From: an uncultured Blautia sp.
GTDB taxonomy: Bacteria; Bacillota; Clostridia; Lachnospirales; Lachnospiraceae
DNA: 64,000 bases
Assembly (NCBI RefSeq): GCF_937880195.1
Contig: NZ_CALFLA010000041.1
Location: 87,852-151,851 of the forward strand
Direction of reading: 5' to 3'
Shown: positions 1-8,181 of the stretch, in pieces
Numbering within the stretch: the first letter of the stretch is position 1
How the letters are laid out: every line of letters begins with the position of its first letter
Made by a program: the position numbers and the translations under genes
The notes under the pieces: model-generated
The model's database searches: none
Told to the model about the DNA's origin: nothing
The model's input: only the letters and a program-made list of their open reading frames with translations

Positions 1-2
1 AC

Positions 3-1505
3 GAAAAGATTCTTCTTGATCTGGCCAAGCGGATGCATCTGGATGTAATAGAGATATACAGAGAAGTTGTGTCCGGAGAAACTATTTCTTCACGCCCTGT
101 CGTGCAGAGAGTTTTGAACGAGGTGGAAAATGGTCTGTGGGATGGTGTCTTGGTCGTCGAAATCGAGCGTCTGGCCAGAGGGGATACTATTGATCAGGGA
201 ATTGTGTCCAGAGCTTTTAAATTCTCCAACACAAAAATAATAACTCCTCTCAAAACCTATGATCCAAACAATGAATTTGACGAAGAATATTTTGAATTTG
301 GCTTGTTCATGAGCCGACGGGAATATAAAACAATCCGCAGACGATTGACACAGGGTAGAATGTCCTCTGCCAAAGAAGGTAAGCATACTGGCAGTAAAGC
401 GCCCTATGGGTATGACCGTATCCATGTTGATAACGGAAAGGGGTATACGCTGCTCCCAAATGTGAAAGAGGCTCCTGTTGTAAAAATGATGTTCGACTGG
501 TTTGTACACGGAGAGGTTCAGGAGGATGGCTCACGTAAAAAACTTGGAACCATGGCCATTGCTAACCGTCTTACAGATCTCCGTATTCCAACACCCAGCG
601 GAAACAGCGTGTGGAGTCAACGATCCGTTCACTGGATACTACACAATCCGGTATACATTGGAAAAATACGATGGGGATACAAAAAGGATAAGAAGATCAT
701 CGTTGATGGGATTGTAAAAAGAAAACGCATTATTCCTCCGGAAAAGGATCAAATCCTTGTGGAAGGACTGCACCCGGCAATTATACCTGAAGATATTTTT
801 GAACAGGCTCAGGACATTTTCGGAGAAGGAGGCGCCCCTTCCGTTACTGCATCCAGGGAACTTAAAAATCCTCTGTCCGGTATTGTAGTATGCGGCATAT
901 GCGGTGCTCCATTACGATATAAAATAGGTTATAACCGCCAAAGTAATTTATTGCATTGTCGCACACATGGATGCGAATGCAAAGGCTCTTATTTCAATGT
1001 TGTGGAGAAAAGACTTCTGGATGCTCTCCAGGAATGGATTGATCATTACAAAATGTCATGGAACGATATGCCGGAAGAAACTAATTCTCTTCTTACTTTA
1101 AAGAAGCAAGCCTATGATACATCGATCAGGGAGCTTAATACCTTAACCAAACAGTTAGACAAAGCTCATGATTTTCTTGAGCAGGGCATCTATGATACAG
1201 ATACCTTTCTCTCCCGCTCAAAAGCTCTATCAGAAAAAATTGCCGATACCGAGAAAGTCATTGCAAAGCTATCTGCAGACATACAAAATGAGCGCCGCAG
1301 GGAAAACAACCGCAGAAATCTGATTCCAAAGGCAGAGAAGCTGATAGATGTGTACTGGCAGCTTCCGACTGCTACGGCCAAAAATGAAATGCTGAAAGAA
1401 ATTTTAGAAAAGGTTGAATATACAAAGCTTCGGGCCGGTGATCGATCAGGAAAAGGGAAGGATGATTTTGAACTGATTCTGTATCCCAAATTACCAAAGT
1501 CATAA
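3..1505 (+). CDS. Large serine recombinase, 5' end cut off by the window
   Basis: Site-specific recombinase that integrates or excises a mobile element. The frame is open to the left edge (codons run in phase from base 3), so the Met at base 33 is internal and the N-terminal part with the catalytic serine lies outside the window. What is visible: the end of the resolvase fold with the conserved ERLARG segment, a recombinase domain (about residues 110-260, with GKHTGSKAPYGY and a VWSQRSVHWILHNPVYIGK-type region), a zinc ribbon (CGICGAPL, then C..H.C.C, about residues 290-330) and a coiled-coil tail (about 350-440). This order is typical of phage, ICE and transposon large serine integrases. It ends at a hairpin terminator and is followed by a truncated nfo gene on the other strand, which suggests the attachment site lies just downstream. 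The element body would be to the left, unseen. Confidence 0.93.
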   Translation, partial: EKILLDLAKRMHLDVIEIYREVVSGETISSRPVVQRVLNEVENGLWDGVLVVEIERLARGDTIDQGIVSRAFKFSNTKIITPLKTYDPNNEFDEEYFEFGLFMSRREYKTIRRRLTQGRMSSAKEGKHTGSKAPYGYDRIHVDNGKGYTLLPNVKEAPVVKMMFDWFVHGEVQEDGSRKKLGTMAIANRLTDLRIPTPSGNSVWSQRSVHWILHNPVYIGKIRWGYKKDKKIIVDGIVKRKRIIPPEKDQILVEGLHPAIIPEDIFEQAQDIFGEGGAPSVTASRELKNPLSGIVVCGICGAPLRYKIGYNRQSNLLHCRTHGCECKGSYFNVVEKRLLDALQEWIDHYKMSWNDMPEETNSLLTLKKQAYDTSIRELNTLTKQLDKAHDFLEQGIYDTDTFLSRSKALSEKIADTEKVIAKLSADIQNERRRENNRRNLIPKAEKLIDVYWQLPTATAKNEMLKEILEKVEYTKLRAGDRSGKGKDDFELILYPKLPKS

Positions 1506-1540
1506 AAGGGAGCGGCGGTATTCTCCGCTACTCCCTTTTA
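1504..1540. terminator. Bidirectional terminator between recombinase and nfo remnant
   Basis: Inverted repeat AAAAGGGAG ... CTCCCTTTT (1504-1512 with 1531-1539), extended inward by GCGG/CCGC, directly after the recombinase stop. A/T runs flank both sides, so it could stop transcription from either strand. Confidence 0.75.
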
Positions 1541-1548
1541 TCATCGCA

Positions 1549-1788
1549 TTATCGTTGTTCACATAAGCAATCCTGTGTATAAGGCGCATGTGCGACAATC
1601 TTTCCAAAATTGTTGTCTTTTGCCAACTGAAGAAATTTTTCAACGTCTTTTTCGTCAATTGCCTTGGCATTTCCTCCACGAGGATTCCTGGTAAAAAAGG
1701 CAAAGGTATTTCCTCCATTTTTGATCATCTGCTTTGCCATATTTTCATATCCCTTGGAGGAGGTTGTATGATTTCCAATATATAACAT
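1549..1788 (-). pseudogene. nfo: Endonuclease IV (nfo), N-terminal remnant
   Basis: Endonuclease IV is a TIM-barrel AP endonuclease of base excision repair, normally about 280 residues. Only the first roughly 70 family-like residues remain: [17 protein letters not shown], then [19 protein letters not shown] and VAHAPYT, all hallmarks of the family's N terminus. Similarity fades after HAPYT (about base 1576) and the frame stops at 1549. The start at 1788 is supported by GGAG seven bases upstream; the longer frame to 1836 has no such site. The recombinase and its terminator lie immediately beyond the break, so the simplest reading is that an element inserted here and moved the rest of nfo to its far end, outside the window. 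A deletion would look the same from this side. Confidence 0.85.
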
Positions 1789-1876
1789 AATTTTTCTCCA
1801 TCTTTTGTATTTGTCAGAACTCTCCTGCGTGTGCATTTGTTTCTGACCTGTTTAGTATAACAGAAAAACCTGTGAT

Positions 1877-2404
1877 CTACATCTTATTTTTTAAGAAATG
1901 GCTGCTGATTATACAGCCAGCCATACAGCCAAGTCCGTTATGGACAATATCGTCCCATTCAAAAAGACCTCTGGCTAAAACAAGCTGCAGAAATTCAATA
2001 CCAAAAGAAATAAAAGCGCCTGAAAAGAAGCCCTTTTGCCAGCTTAAAGTTTTTCTATATATGACAGGAAGAAGAAGCCCGGCCGGAAATAATAAAATAA
2101 TATTTAACAGATTTTCCTCAAAAAGCGCTTTGTTCCCCTGAAATACTTGTTTCCATGACCAGAAAAATTCCAGCTCATAGGTATGCTCTGACGACGGCGT
2201 TCTGGTAAAAACAGTCGATGCAAAAACTATAGCCAAAAAAGTCAGAAGTGTGAGAACTGCTATCACCTGAGATAAAACAAGCTTATTATGTTTGAACAGG
2301 ATGCCGGAAAGAATCGCCGCTGCCAGAAAGATCAAAAGAAAGGCAACGATTTCCCTTGCTGTCCATGGCCTGTTGTGTGTCATAATAATCTGGTATAACT
2401 TCAT
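1877..2404 (-). CDS. VanZ-like family membrane protein
   Basis: Membrane protein of the VanZ family, whose founder gives low-level teicoplanin resistance; most family members have no known job. The 175 residues hold about four hydrophobic segments (near residues 19-36, 42-63, 98-116 and 150-168). Family-typical features are the ENLLNIILLFPAGLLLP segment, GIEFLQLVLARG and the WDDIVHNGLG motif near the C terminus. It stands alone on the minus strand between the nfo remnant and the divergent CapA-like gene. The ribosome binding site is weak (AGGA about 12 bases upstream), so the exact start is less sure than the family. There are no glycopeptide resistance genes nearby, so a link to resistance is not supported. 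Confidence 0.85.
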   Translation of the reverse strand: MKLYQIIMTHNRPWTAREIVAFLLIFLAAAILSGILFKHNKLVLSQVIAVLTLLTFLAIVFASTVFTRTPSSEHTYELEFFWSWKQVFQGNKALFEENLLNIILLFPAGLLLPVIYRKTLSWQKGFFSGAFISFGIEFLQLVLARGLFEWDDIVHNGLGCMAGCIISSHFLKNKM

Positions 2405-2456
2405 AATAGTCCAGTTTCCTATCTTTCTAATAATCTATAAAAAATATCATATGCAG

Positions 2457-2484
2457 ACTTTATTTTAGCATAGCCAACCGTCAA
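2457..2484 (-). promoter_or_regulatory. Likely promoter of the VanZ-like gene
   Basis: On the minus strand TTGACG (2479-2484) and TAAAGT (2457-2462) with a 16-base spacer, about 50 bases before the start. Confidence 0.5.
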
Positions 2485-2548
2485 ATACCAGGATATTTCA
2501 TCGACATATTTTGATGGCAAAAAGATTGGTCTGTCTGCCTTTTCACTA

Positions 2549-2577
2549 TTGACGGAGATCTAAAAACCACCTATACT
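2549..2577 (+). promoter_or_regulatory. Promoter of the CapA-like gene
   Basis: TTGACG (2549-2554), 17-base spacer, TATACT (2572-2577). It lies about 80 bases upstream of the chosen start at 2659. Confidence 0.7.
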
Positions 2578-2658
2578 TTTCTTATATATTTTATGAATGG
2601 TACAAAACACAATCCATACAGGATATTTCAATAAATGCAAAAGATAAAGGAGCTGCGT

Positions 2659-4047
2659 ATGAACAATCCATCTTCTAAAACTCCCGTCTCTGGGTCATCC
2701 AATCAGAACCCCCGAAGGAAAAAGCCTTCTGCATCCAGACAAACCGCCTCGTCCCGGCAGAGAGGATCAGCGTCCAGATCCTCGTCTTCCCGGAATGCCT
2801 CCTATCAGAAAACAGGAAGCTCCTCCTCTGCCCGCCGCCGGAGAATATACCGCAAGTCCCGAAGATACCGTCAGCGCCAGAAAAGACTGATACTCATGGG
2901 AGGGGCAGGTTTGGTTCTACTTGTGATCCTGCTTTTTTTCGCTTTCAGAGGATTGAAGATTAAAGATACTGTACCGGCAGATACACAGACAAACAGCACA
3001 AAGACAAAATCCTCAGATTCAAAGAAAAAGAAAGCCGAGGCTGATTCCCCGGATCAAGCAAAAGCCTCTGAGCTTCCAAAAGAACCTGTATCTTTTACAG
3101 TCAGCGTTGTGGGCGACTGCACTCTTGGAACGGATGAAAATTTTGATTATTCAACCAGCCTGAACGCTTATTATGAAAGTAATGGACCTGATTATTTTTT
3201 TCAGAACGTAAAAGATATTTTTGAAGCAGATGATCTGACTATTGCAAATTTTGAGGGAACTCTTACAGATTCTGATGAAAGAGAAGAAAAACAGTTTGCC
3301 TTTAAAGCGCCTGCAGATTTTTCCAGCATTCTTTCCAGCGGCTCTGTAGAAGCTGTCACTCTGGCGAATAATCACAGCCATGACTACGGAGAACAGGGGT
3401 TCTCTGATACCCGCACAGCTCTTAGCCAGGAAGGGATCACTTATTTTGGCTATGATGAAACTGCGATTGTAGATGCGAAAGGAATCAAAGTAGGTCTTGT
3501 GGGGATTTACGAGCTGCACGATCATCTGGAACGTACAGAACAGTTAAAACAGAACATTTCAAAAGTAAAAGAAAACGGAGCGCAGATTACGATTGTGATC
3601 TTCCACTGGGGAAATGAAAAAGAAGAAGTTCCTGATTCCAATCAGACAACCCTTGGCCGTCTTGCCATAGATCTGGGCGCTGATCTTGTATGCGGCCACC
3701 ACCCTCATGTGCTTCAGGGATATGAAACATATAAAGGCAAAAATATTGTATACAGCCTTGGAAATTTCTGTTTCGGAGGCAATTCCTATCCCAGCGATAT
3801 GGATACTATGATTTTCCAGCAAACCTTTACCATAGATCAAAAGGGTGTCAAAAATAATAATAAAATCCATATCATTCCCTGCTCCATCTCTTCCGACTAC
3901 GATTATAATAATTATCAGCCCACGCCTGCCGAAGGAGAAGAAGCAGAACGTATCATGGATAAGATAAACGAAAGAAGTTCCTGGATCACGCCTACGCAGA
4001 CAGAGGATATAGACTCCGAAACATCCGTTCCATCTTCTGAAGAATAA
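2659..4047 (+). CDS. CapA-family (poly-gamma-glutamate capsule type) metallophosphoesterase, membrane-anchored
   Basis: Extracytoplasmic protein of the CapA/PgsA family, calcineurin-like proteins linked to poly-gamma-glutamate capsule. The start at 2659 is chosen because AAGGAG lies six bases upstream; an earlier in-frame ATG at 2635 has no such site. Order in the 462 residues: a basic, Ser/Arg-rich cytoplasmic tail (1-75), one transmembrane helix (about 78-98), a Lys/Ser-rich linker, then the CapA domain (about 140-430) with VVGDCTLG, ANFEGTLTD, LANNHSHDYG, HWGNE and GHHPHVLQG, which carry the metal-binding Asp, Asn and His residues. A Glu/Ser-rich tail ends the protein. No other capsule genes (pgsB/pgsC-like) are nearby, so it may act on another polymer or be a lone paralogue. 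Confidence 0.88.
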   Translation: MNNPSSKTPVSGSSNQNPRRKKPSASRQTASSRQRGSASRSSSSRNASYQKTGSSSSARRRRIYRKSRRYRQRQKRLILMGGAGLVLLVILLFFAFRGLKIKDTVPADTQTNSTKTKSSDSKKKKAEADSPDQAKASELPKEPVSFTVSVVGDCTLGTDENFDYSTSLNAYYESNGPDYFFQNVKDIFEADDLTIANFEGTLTDSDEREEKQFAFKAPADFSSILSSGSVEAVTLANNHSHDYGEQGFSDTRTALSQEGITYFGYDETAIVDAKGIKVGLVGIYELHDHLERTEQLKQNISKVKENGAQITIVIFHWGNEKEEVPDSNQTTLGRLAIDLGADLVCGHHPHVLQGYETYKGKNIVYSLGNFCFGGNSYPSDMDTMIFQQTFTIDQKGVKNNNKIHIIPCSISSDYDYNNYQPTPAEGEEAERIMDKINERSSWITPTQTEDIDSETSVPSSEE

Positions 4048-4055
4048 GAAAGTAT

Positions 4056-4115
4056 AAAAAGAACCTTCCATAAGATACCTGGTATCATGCCAAAATATCT
4101 GTGGAAGGTTCTTTT
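4056..4115. terminator. Bidirectional terminator between CapA-like gene and yccF
   Basis: GAACCTTCCA (4061-4070) pairs with TGGAAGGTTC (4102-4111). A-run 4056-4060 on one side and CTTTT on the other, between two convergent genes. Confidence 0.75.
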
Positions 4116-4135
4116 GCAGGAAGCAATAGTATACT

Positions 4136-4495
4136 TTAATATACGTCCGCTCCAAAAGGCATCAGGGCAAGTTTGGCAAGTTTAAACTGCTGAAGACCAA
4201 AAGGGATTCCGATTACCGTTACGCAAAGCAGCATTCCAAGAACCGCATGTTCGATTGCAAGGGGAAGACCGGAAACAATAAGCCAGATAATATTTACCAG
4301 AAGAGACACCGCCCCTCCGCCATACCGTACCTCTTTTCCAAAAGGAAAACAGCTTAGAGAAGCAAATTTGAAGCACTGTATACCAATAGGAATCCCTACA
4401 ACAGTAATGCACCACAGACATCCTGCCAGACACCAGCTTAAAGCGCTGATCGCGCCTCCAAAAATAAACCATAATAAATTCCCAAGACAACCCAT
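4136..4495 (-). CDS. YccF-family inner membrane protein
   Basis: Small integral membrane protein of the YccF family, function unknown. The 119 residues contain two copies of the family's repeat: a hydrophobic stretch followed by C(I/V)TVVGIPIGIQCFK and later CVTVIGIPFGLQQFKLA, each ending in a Phe-Pro-Phe-Gly or Met-Pro-Phe-Gly segment. Start at 4495 follows GGAGG. It is alone on the minus strand and converges on the CapA-like gene. The duplicated layout and length match the family well. Confidence 0.85.
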   Translation of the reverse strand: MGCLGNLLWFIFGGAISALSWCLAGCLWCITVVGIPIGIQCFKFASLSCFPFGKEVRYGGGAVSLLVNIIWLIVSGLPLAIEHAVLGMLLCVTVIGIPFGLQQFKLAKLALMPFGADVY

Positions 4496-4601
4496 AGTTT
4501 TCCTCCTGATATTGTTCTATAACCTACTTTCAGCCTGATCCGTTCAGAACAGGTCAGTAAAACATAATTTTTATCTGATATGGCAACGACAGAATCTTCA
4601 A

Positions 4602-4639
4602 ACTGCCAACGGCAGTGTCAGATGTACGAAGTGCATCTG
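4602..4639. other. Two tandem hairpins upstream of yccF / MATE
   Basis: ACTGCC-AAC-GGCAGT (4602-4616), then CAGATGTA-CGAAG-TGCATCTG (4619-4639, one G-U pair). They lie in the divergent intergenic region; no T run follows either one. Confidence 0.45.
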
Positions 4640-4702
4640 GATTCTGGAGTTTAGTATACCATATTTTTTATCTGCTTCGTAATCTCTTTTTTACTAAAAG
4701 GC

Positions 4703-4731
4703 TTGCATTCTTTCCTGATATTGATTAATAT
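4703..4731 (+). promoter_or_regulatory. Likely promoter of the first MATE gene
   Basis: TTGCAT (4703-4708), 17-base spacer, TAATAT (4726-4731), 40 bases before the chosen start. Confidence 0.55.
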
Positions 4732-4770
4732 AATCTTTGTATGCAATTTTATAATATAAGGATGAACATT

Positions 4771-6132
4771 ATGAGTAAAAAACGACAACTGGATCTTACC
4801 AACGGTCCTATTATGAAAACCCTTGCAGAGCTGGCCCTTCCTATTATGGCCTCCTCTTTTCTGGCAACAGCCTATAATATTACTGATATGGCCTGGATCG
4901 GTCTTCTTGGCGCAAAAGCTGTAGCCGGAGTTGGTATGGGCGGCATGTACGTATGGCTTTCTCAGGGACTTTGCTCCCTGGCAAGAATGGGCGGTCAGGT
5001 AAATCTTGCCCAAAGCTGCGGCCGGGGCGATCAAAGATCAGCCCAAGATTATGCCTCAGCCGCCATACAGCTTACCCTGCTTTTCGCAGTTCTTTTTTCT
5101 GCGGTCTGTTTGGCCTTTACAAACCCTCTTTTGTCTTTCTTCCATTTGGATGATCCGCAGACCTTTGCTTATGCAAATATTTATATGAAGATCACCTGTG
5201 GGCTGATTATTTTTTCCTATATGAATTATACTTTGACAGGGCTTTATACGGCGCAGGGCGACTCTAAAACTCCGTTTATCGCCAATCTGATCGGACTTGT
5301 AATGAACATGATCCTGGATCCTATTCTTGTTCTCGGTCCGGGACCTCTTCCCCGTCTGGAAGTTGCAGGCGCTGCTATAGCCACTGTGATAGCGCAAATG
5401 ATTGTTATGATCGTTATGATCGTCGGAATTTTTATTGGAAAGGACAATGAAAATATCCTTCGTAAAATCAAGCTCTTTTCCAGGGCTCCCCGTAGTTGTT
5501 ATCAGTCGATCTGCCGCATTGGAGGGCCTACCGCACTTCAGGGAACGCTTTACTGTATGATTTCAATGGTATTGACCCGGATGGTTTCTGCATTTGGTCC
5601 AGGAGCAGTTGCCACACAAAGAGTAGGCGGACAGATCGAATCTATTTCATGGAATACTGCAGATGGATTTGCCGCTGCGCTTAATTCTTTTACCGCTCAG
5701 AATTACGGTGCAAAAAAGAACCAACGTATCCATGATGGATATCGGGCATCTCTCCGTATTATGGTTTCCTGGGGCATACTTGTAACTGTCCTTTTTGTGC
5801 TTTTCCCAAGACAGATTTCTTCTGTATTCTTTCATGAACCTGAGGTTATTGGAACATCAGTAGGATATATGATCATTATTGGACTGGGCGAAGCCTTTCT
5901 CTGTGTGGAAATGCTTACTATCGGTGCTCTTTCCGGCCTGGGAAGGACAACCCTTTGCAGTGTGATCAGCATACTCCTTACCGGAGCGCGCATTCCCCTT
6001 GCTCTTATCCTTACCAAAACTGCCCTTGGTTTAACCGGTATTTGGTGGGCGTTGACCATCAGTTCTATTGCAAAAGGAATCGTCTTTTATTTAGCCTTCC
6101 AGAAGGTAGACAGATCTTTAGTGAAAAACTGA
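4771..6132 (+). CDS. MATE family efflux transporter (first of two)
   Basis: Multidrug and toxic compound extrusion exporter, which uses Na+ or H+ antiport to expel cationic compounds. The 453-residue length and about twelve hydrophobic segments fit the family, as do LPIMASSFLATAYNITDMAWIG near the N terminus, the GDSKTPF segment in the middle and AQNYGA(K) at the start of the second half. ATG at 4771 is preferred over 4741 and 4762 because AAGGA sits eight bases upstream of it. It has its own promoter and terminator, so it is probably a single-gene unit. Substrate cannot be read from sequence. Confidence 0.92.
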   Translation: MSKKRQLDLTNGPIMKTLAELALPIMASSFLATAYNITDMAWIGLLGAKAVAGVGMGGMYVWLSQGLCSLARMGGQVNLAQSCGRGDQRSAQDYASAAIQLTLLFAVLFSAVCLAFTNPLLSFFHLDDPQTFAYANIYMKITCGLIIFSYMNYTLTGLYTAQGDSKTPFIANLIGLVMNMILDPILVLGPGPLPRLEVAGAAIATVIAQMIVMIVMIVGIFIGKDNENILRKIKLFSRAPRSCYQSICRIGGPTALQGTLYCMISMVLTRMVSAFGPGAVATQRVGGQIESISWNTADGFAAALNSFTAQNYGAKKNQRIHDGYRASLRIMVSWGILVTVLFVLFPRQISSVFFHEPEVIGTSVGYMIIIGLGEAFLCVEMLTIGALSGLGRTTLCSVISILLTGARIPLALILTKTALGLTGIWWALTISSIAKGIVFYLAFQKVDRSLVKN

Positions 6133-6151
6133 TACACTTTTTTCTGACATT

Positions 6152-6203
6152 AAAAACAGCTTGTCAAAATGGAATGATCCATCAAACTGACAAGCTGTTT
6201 TTT
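6152..6203. terminator. Bidirectional terminator after MATE gene
   Basis: AAAACAGCTTGTCA near 6153-6166 pairs with TGACAAGCTGTTTT at 6188-6201, with T and A runs on the outer sides. It serves the MATE gene and the convergent secreted-protein gene. Confidence 0.85.
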
Positions 6204-6240
6204 GTTGGTATTTTATTCTGTTTTTAAAATCTTCAGATGC

Positions 6241-7917
6241 TTATGCCGCTGCATCTGCTGTTTCCGTTTCCGGTAGCATTTCCTCTGTATTTCCTTCTTC
6301 CGAAGCTGCGCCTTCAGCAGAAGCCATCATAGACTGTACAATGGCTGTTACCAGTTCTTCCGGCATTCCAGCTGCAACTGCGTTATTCAGAATTGTATTC
6401 ACATCAAGATTTGCTGTATAAGCGGCACCTGCCTCTTCATTACTGATATCTATTGCTGATTCCAGAGCTGCTGCATCCGGAGCTTCTACAGAAGCCTCTG
6501 CAAAACCAGATGTTACAGACAGCGTTACAAGCGCTGCGCCGGAGCCTGTCACAGTAAGATCTATCTGGCTTTTATAATTATCCATATCAGATAATACATA
6601 CAGGGTCAGTCCAAAAGCAGCCAGAGGATTCTGTTCCTCAGAAGTAGTATCCTGCAGGAAGCTGAGATTATAAGTTCCTTCGAATACGCCTTTCCATGGG
6701 TTTTCTTTGTTGACAGTTACGTTTTGAGCCTGAACTGCAATAGTTTTTATATCATTGATTGCCAAAACATATTCTCCGTTCAGAAGATTGTCCGTTGTCT
6801 GTCCAGAACCAGTTAAGGTAATGCTCTCAGTTCCTAGATCAAGCTCTGCCAAAAGTGCAGAACTGCCATCTGCAGATGGGCTCTTCCATGTAAGTATAGG
6901 ATAAGGCTCCACATCATCTGCAATACTGATCTCTCTTCCTTTAATCTTACCGTCTGCATTCACCCATACGCGATAAAGGAACATTTCTGAATTTTCCTCT
7001 GAATAATCTTCTCCTTCCAGCTCAGCCAGAAGATCATCCGCTCCCTTCTGGAACTGATCATAAAGATCTGTATTTCCTACTTCATCCCATTTCTCAAGGA
7101 GTCCCTTTAATTCCTGATCTTCCTTAGCTGTTTTAAGTACTCCATTCATGATATCTGTAAGATTTGATTCCTTAATACTGGTTTCATATACAGTGCAGTC
7201 CTCGCTGACGCCTTCTACGGAAAGGGCTTCCTCTGCGCTGGATGCTTCACTGAGATTATCGATCACGAGATTTCCATATCGTTCCATAAGTGTGGTCAAA
7301 GTTTCTGTATCTGGATATACTGAGGTCATATCGCCCAAAATCTTATACAGATTCTGCATGGAAGCCTCATATTCCTCCATATACTGCTGATATGCCTGAG
7401 CCTCTTCTTCATTTTCGAAGGAATCAGCCATTGCCTCTTCTGACATTTCCATGGAGGCAAGAAGAGGAATTTTCAGCCATGTTTCAGAAAGCTCTGGAAC
7501 CTGCATATACTCGATCAGCTCCGCCATATCCATATACATGTTCATGCTGCAAAGTGAAGAATCATTCAGAAGAACCTCTGCGTTCATCATCTCTTTGCCC
7601 TCGGCCATAGAAACTGCCATATCCATAGAAAGAGAATTCAGCCAGGAAAAATCCATTCCGCCGGATACAGCGCTGAGAAGAGCCTTTCCTCCATCTTCAA
7701 GGGTCAGGGACATATTTGCCTTAGAGCCTGCCAACGCCTTTTCCTGCTGGCTCAGTACAGTATCCCAATATGAAGAAAAGCCTTTAACAGCCTGGGTCAG
7801 CGCAGCTTTTTCTACTTCCTGATAGGATGCTGCAAGTACAGAACTTGAAGTTGAAAATAACACAGTAGACGCAACTGTCAGGGCAGCGGCCTTTTTGAGC
7901 ATTTTTGTTCGATTCAT
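6241..7917 (-). CDS. Large secreted protein of unknown function
   Basis: I do not recognise a function. The start at 7917 is set by GGAGG just upstream; the frame extends ten residues further without support. The 558 residues begin with a clear signal peptide (basic MNRTKMLKK, hydrophobic core, ending SSVLAAS, cleavage near residue 30). There is no lipobox Cys and no LPXTG motif. The mature part is acidic and Met/Glu/Ala-rich: the first half looks alpha-helical, with MEMSEEAMADSFENEEEAQ-like stretches, and the second half has beta-rich segments with repeated T(V/G)SG and LTLYV patterns. The C-terminal tail is very acidic (EEGNTEEMLPETETADAAA). It has its own promoter. A Clostridia-specific exported family is likely. 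Confidence 0.7.
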   Translation of the reverse strand: MNRTKMLKKAAALTVASTVLFSTSSSVLAASYQEVEKAALTQAVKGFSSYWDTVLSQQEKALAGSKANMSLTLEDGGKALLSAVSGGMDFSWLNSLSMDMAVSMAEGKEMMNAEVLLNDSSLCSMNMYMDMAELIEYMQVPELSETWLKIPLLASMEMSEEAMADSFENEEEAQAYQQYMEEYEASMQNLYKILGDMTSVYPDTETLTTLMERYGNLVIDNLSEASSAEEALSVEGVSEDCTVYETSIKESNLTDIMNGVLKTAKEDQELKGLLEKWDEVGNTDLYDQFQKGADDLLAELEGEDYSEENSEMFLYRVWVNADGKIKGREISIADDVEPYPILTWKSPSADGSSALLAELDLGTESITLTGSGQTTDNLLNGEYVLAINDIKTIAVQAQNVTVNKENPWKGVFEGTYNLSFLQDTTSEEQNPLAAFGLTLYVLSDMDNYKSQIDLTVTGSGAALVTLSVTSGFAEASVEAPDAAALESAIDISNEEAGAAYTANLDVNTILNNAVAAGMPEELVTAIVQSMMASAEGAASEEGNTEEMLPETETADAAA

Positions 7918-7975
7918 AGGAATCCTCCTCTCAAATAATGGATCCAAAATGGATCACAGCTTTTTTCATGTCGAC

Positions 7976-8004
7976 ATTTTATCATATTTTTTTTTGATAA
8001 GCAA
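7976..8004 (-). promoter_or_regulatory. Promoter of the secreted-protein gene
   Basis: On the minus strand TTGCTT (7999-8004), 17-base spacer, TAAAAT (7976-7981). About 60 bases upstream of the start at 7917. Confidence 0.6.
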
Positions 8005-8121
8005 CAAATTATTGTGATATCGTATAAAGGTAAATAAAAATTCATATATTTTTTGTGGATATTTATGAAACTGTTTCAATTTCTTTTATTCATTTCTATT
8101 CTATTTGCCATTTAAGAAATA

Positions 8122-8150
8122 TTGACACTGTGTTACGCCCCTGATATAGT
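8122..8150 (+). promoter_or_regulatory. Strong promoter of the aldehyde dehydrogenase gene
   Basis: Consensus TTGACA (8122-8127), 17-base spacer, TATAGT (8145-8150), 31 bases upstream of the start codon. Confidence 0.8.
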
Positions 8151-8181
8151 TATTTCATAAAAAAATTTAGGAGAGATTCTT

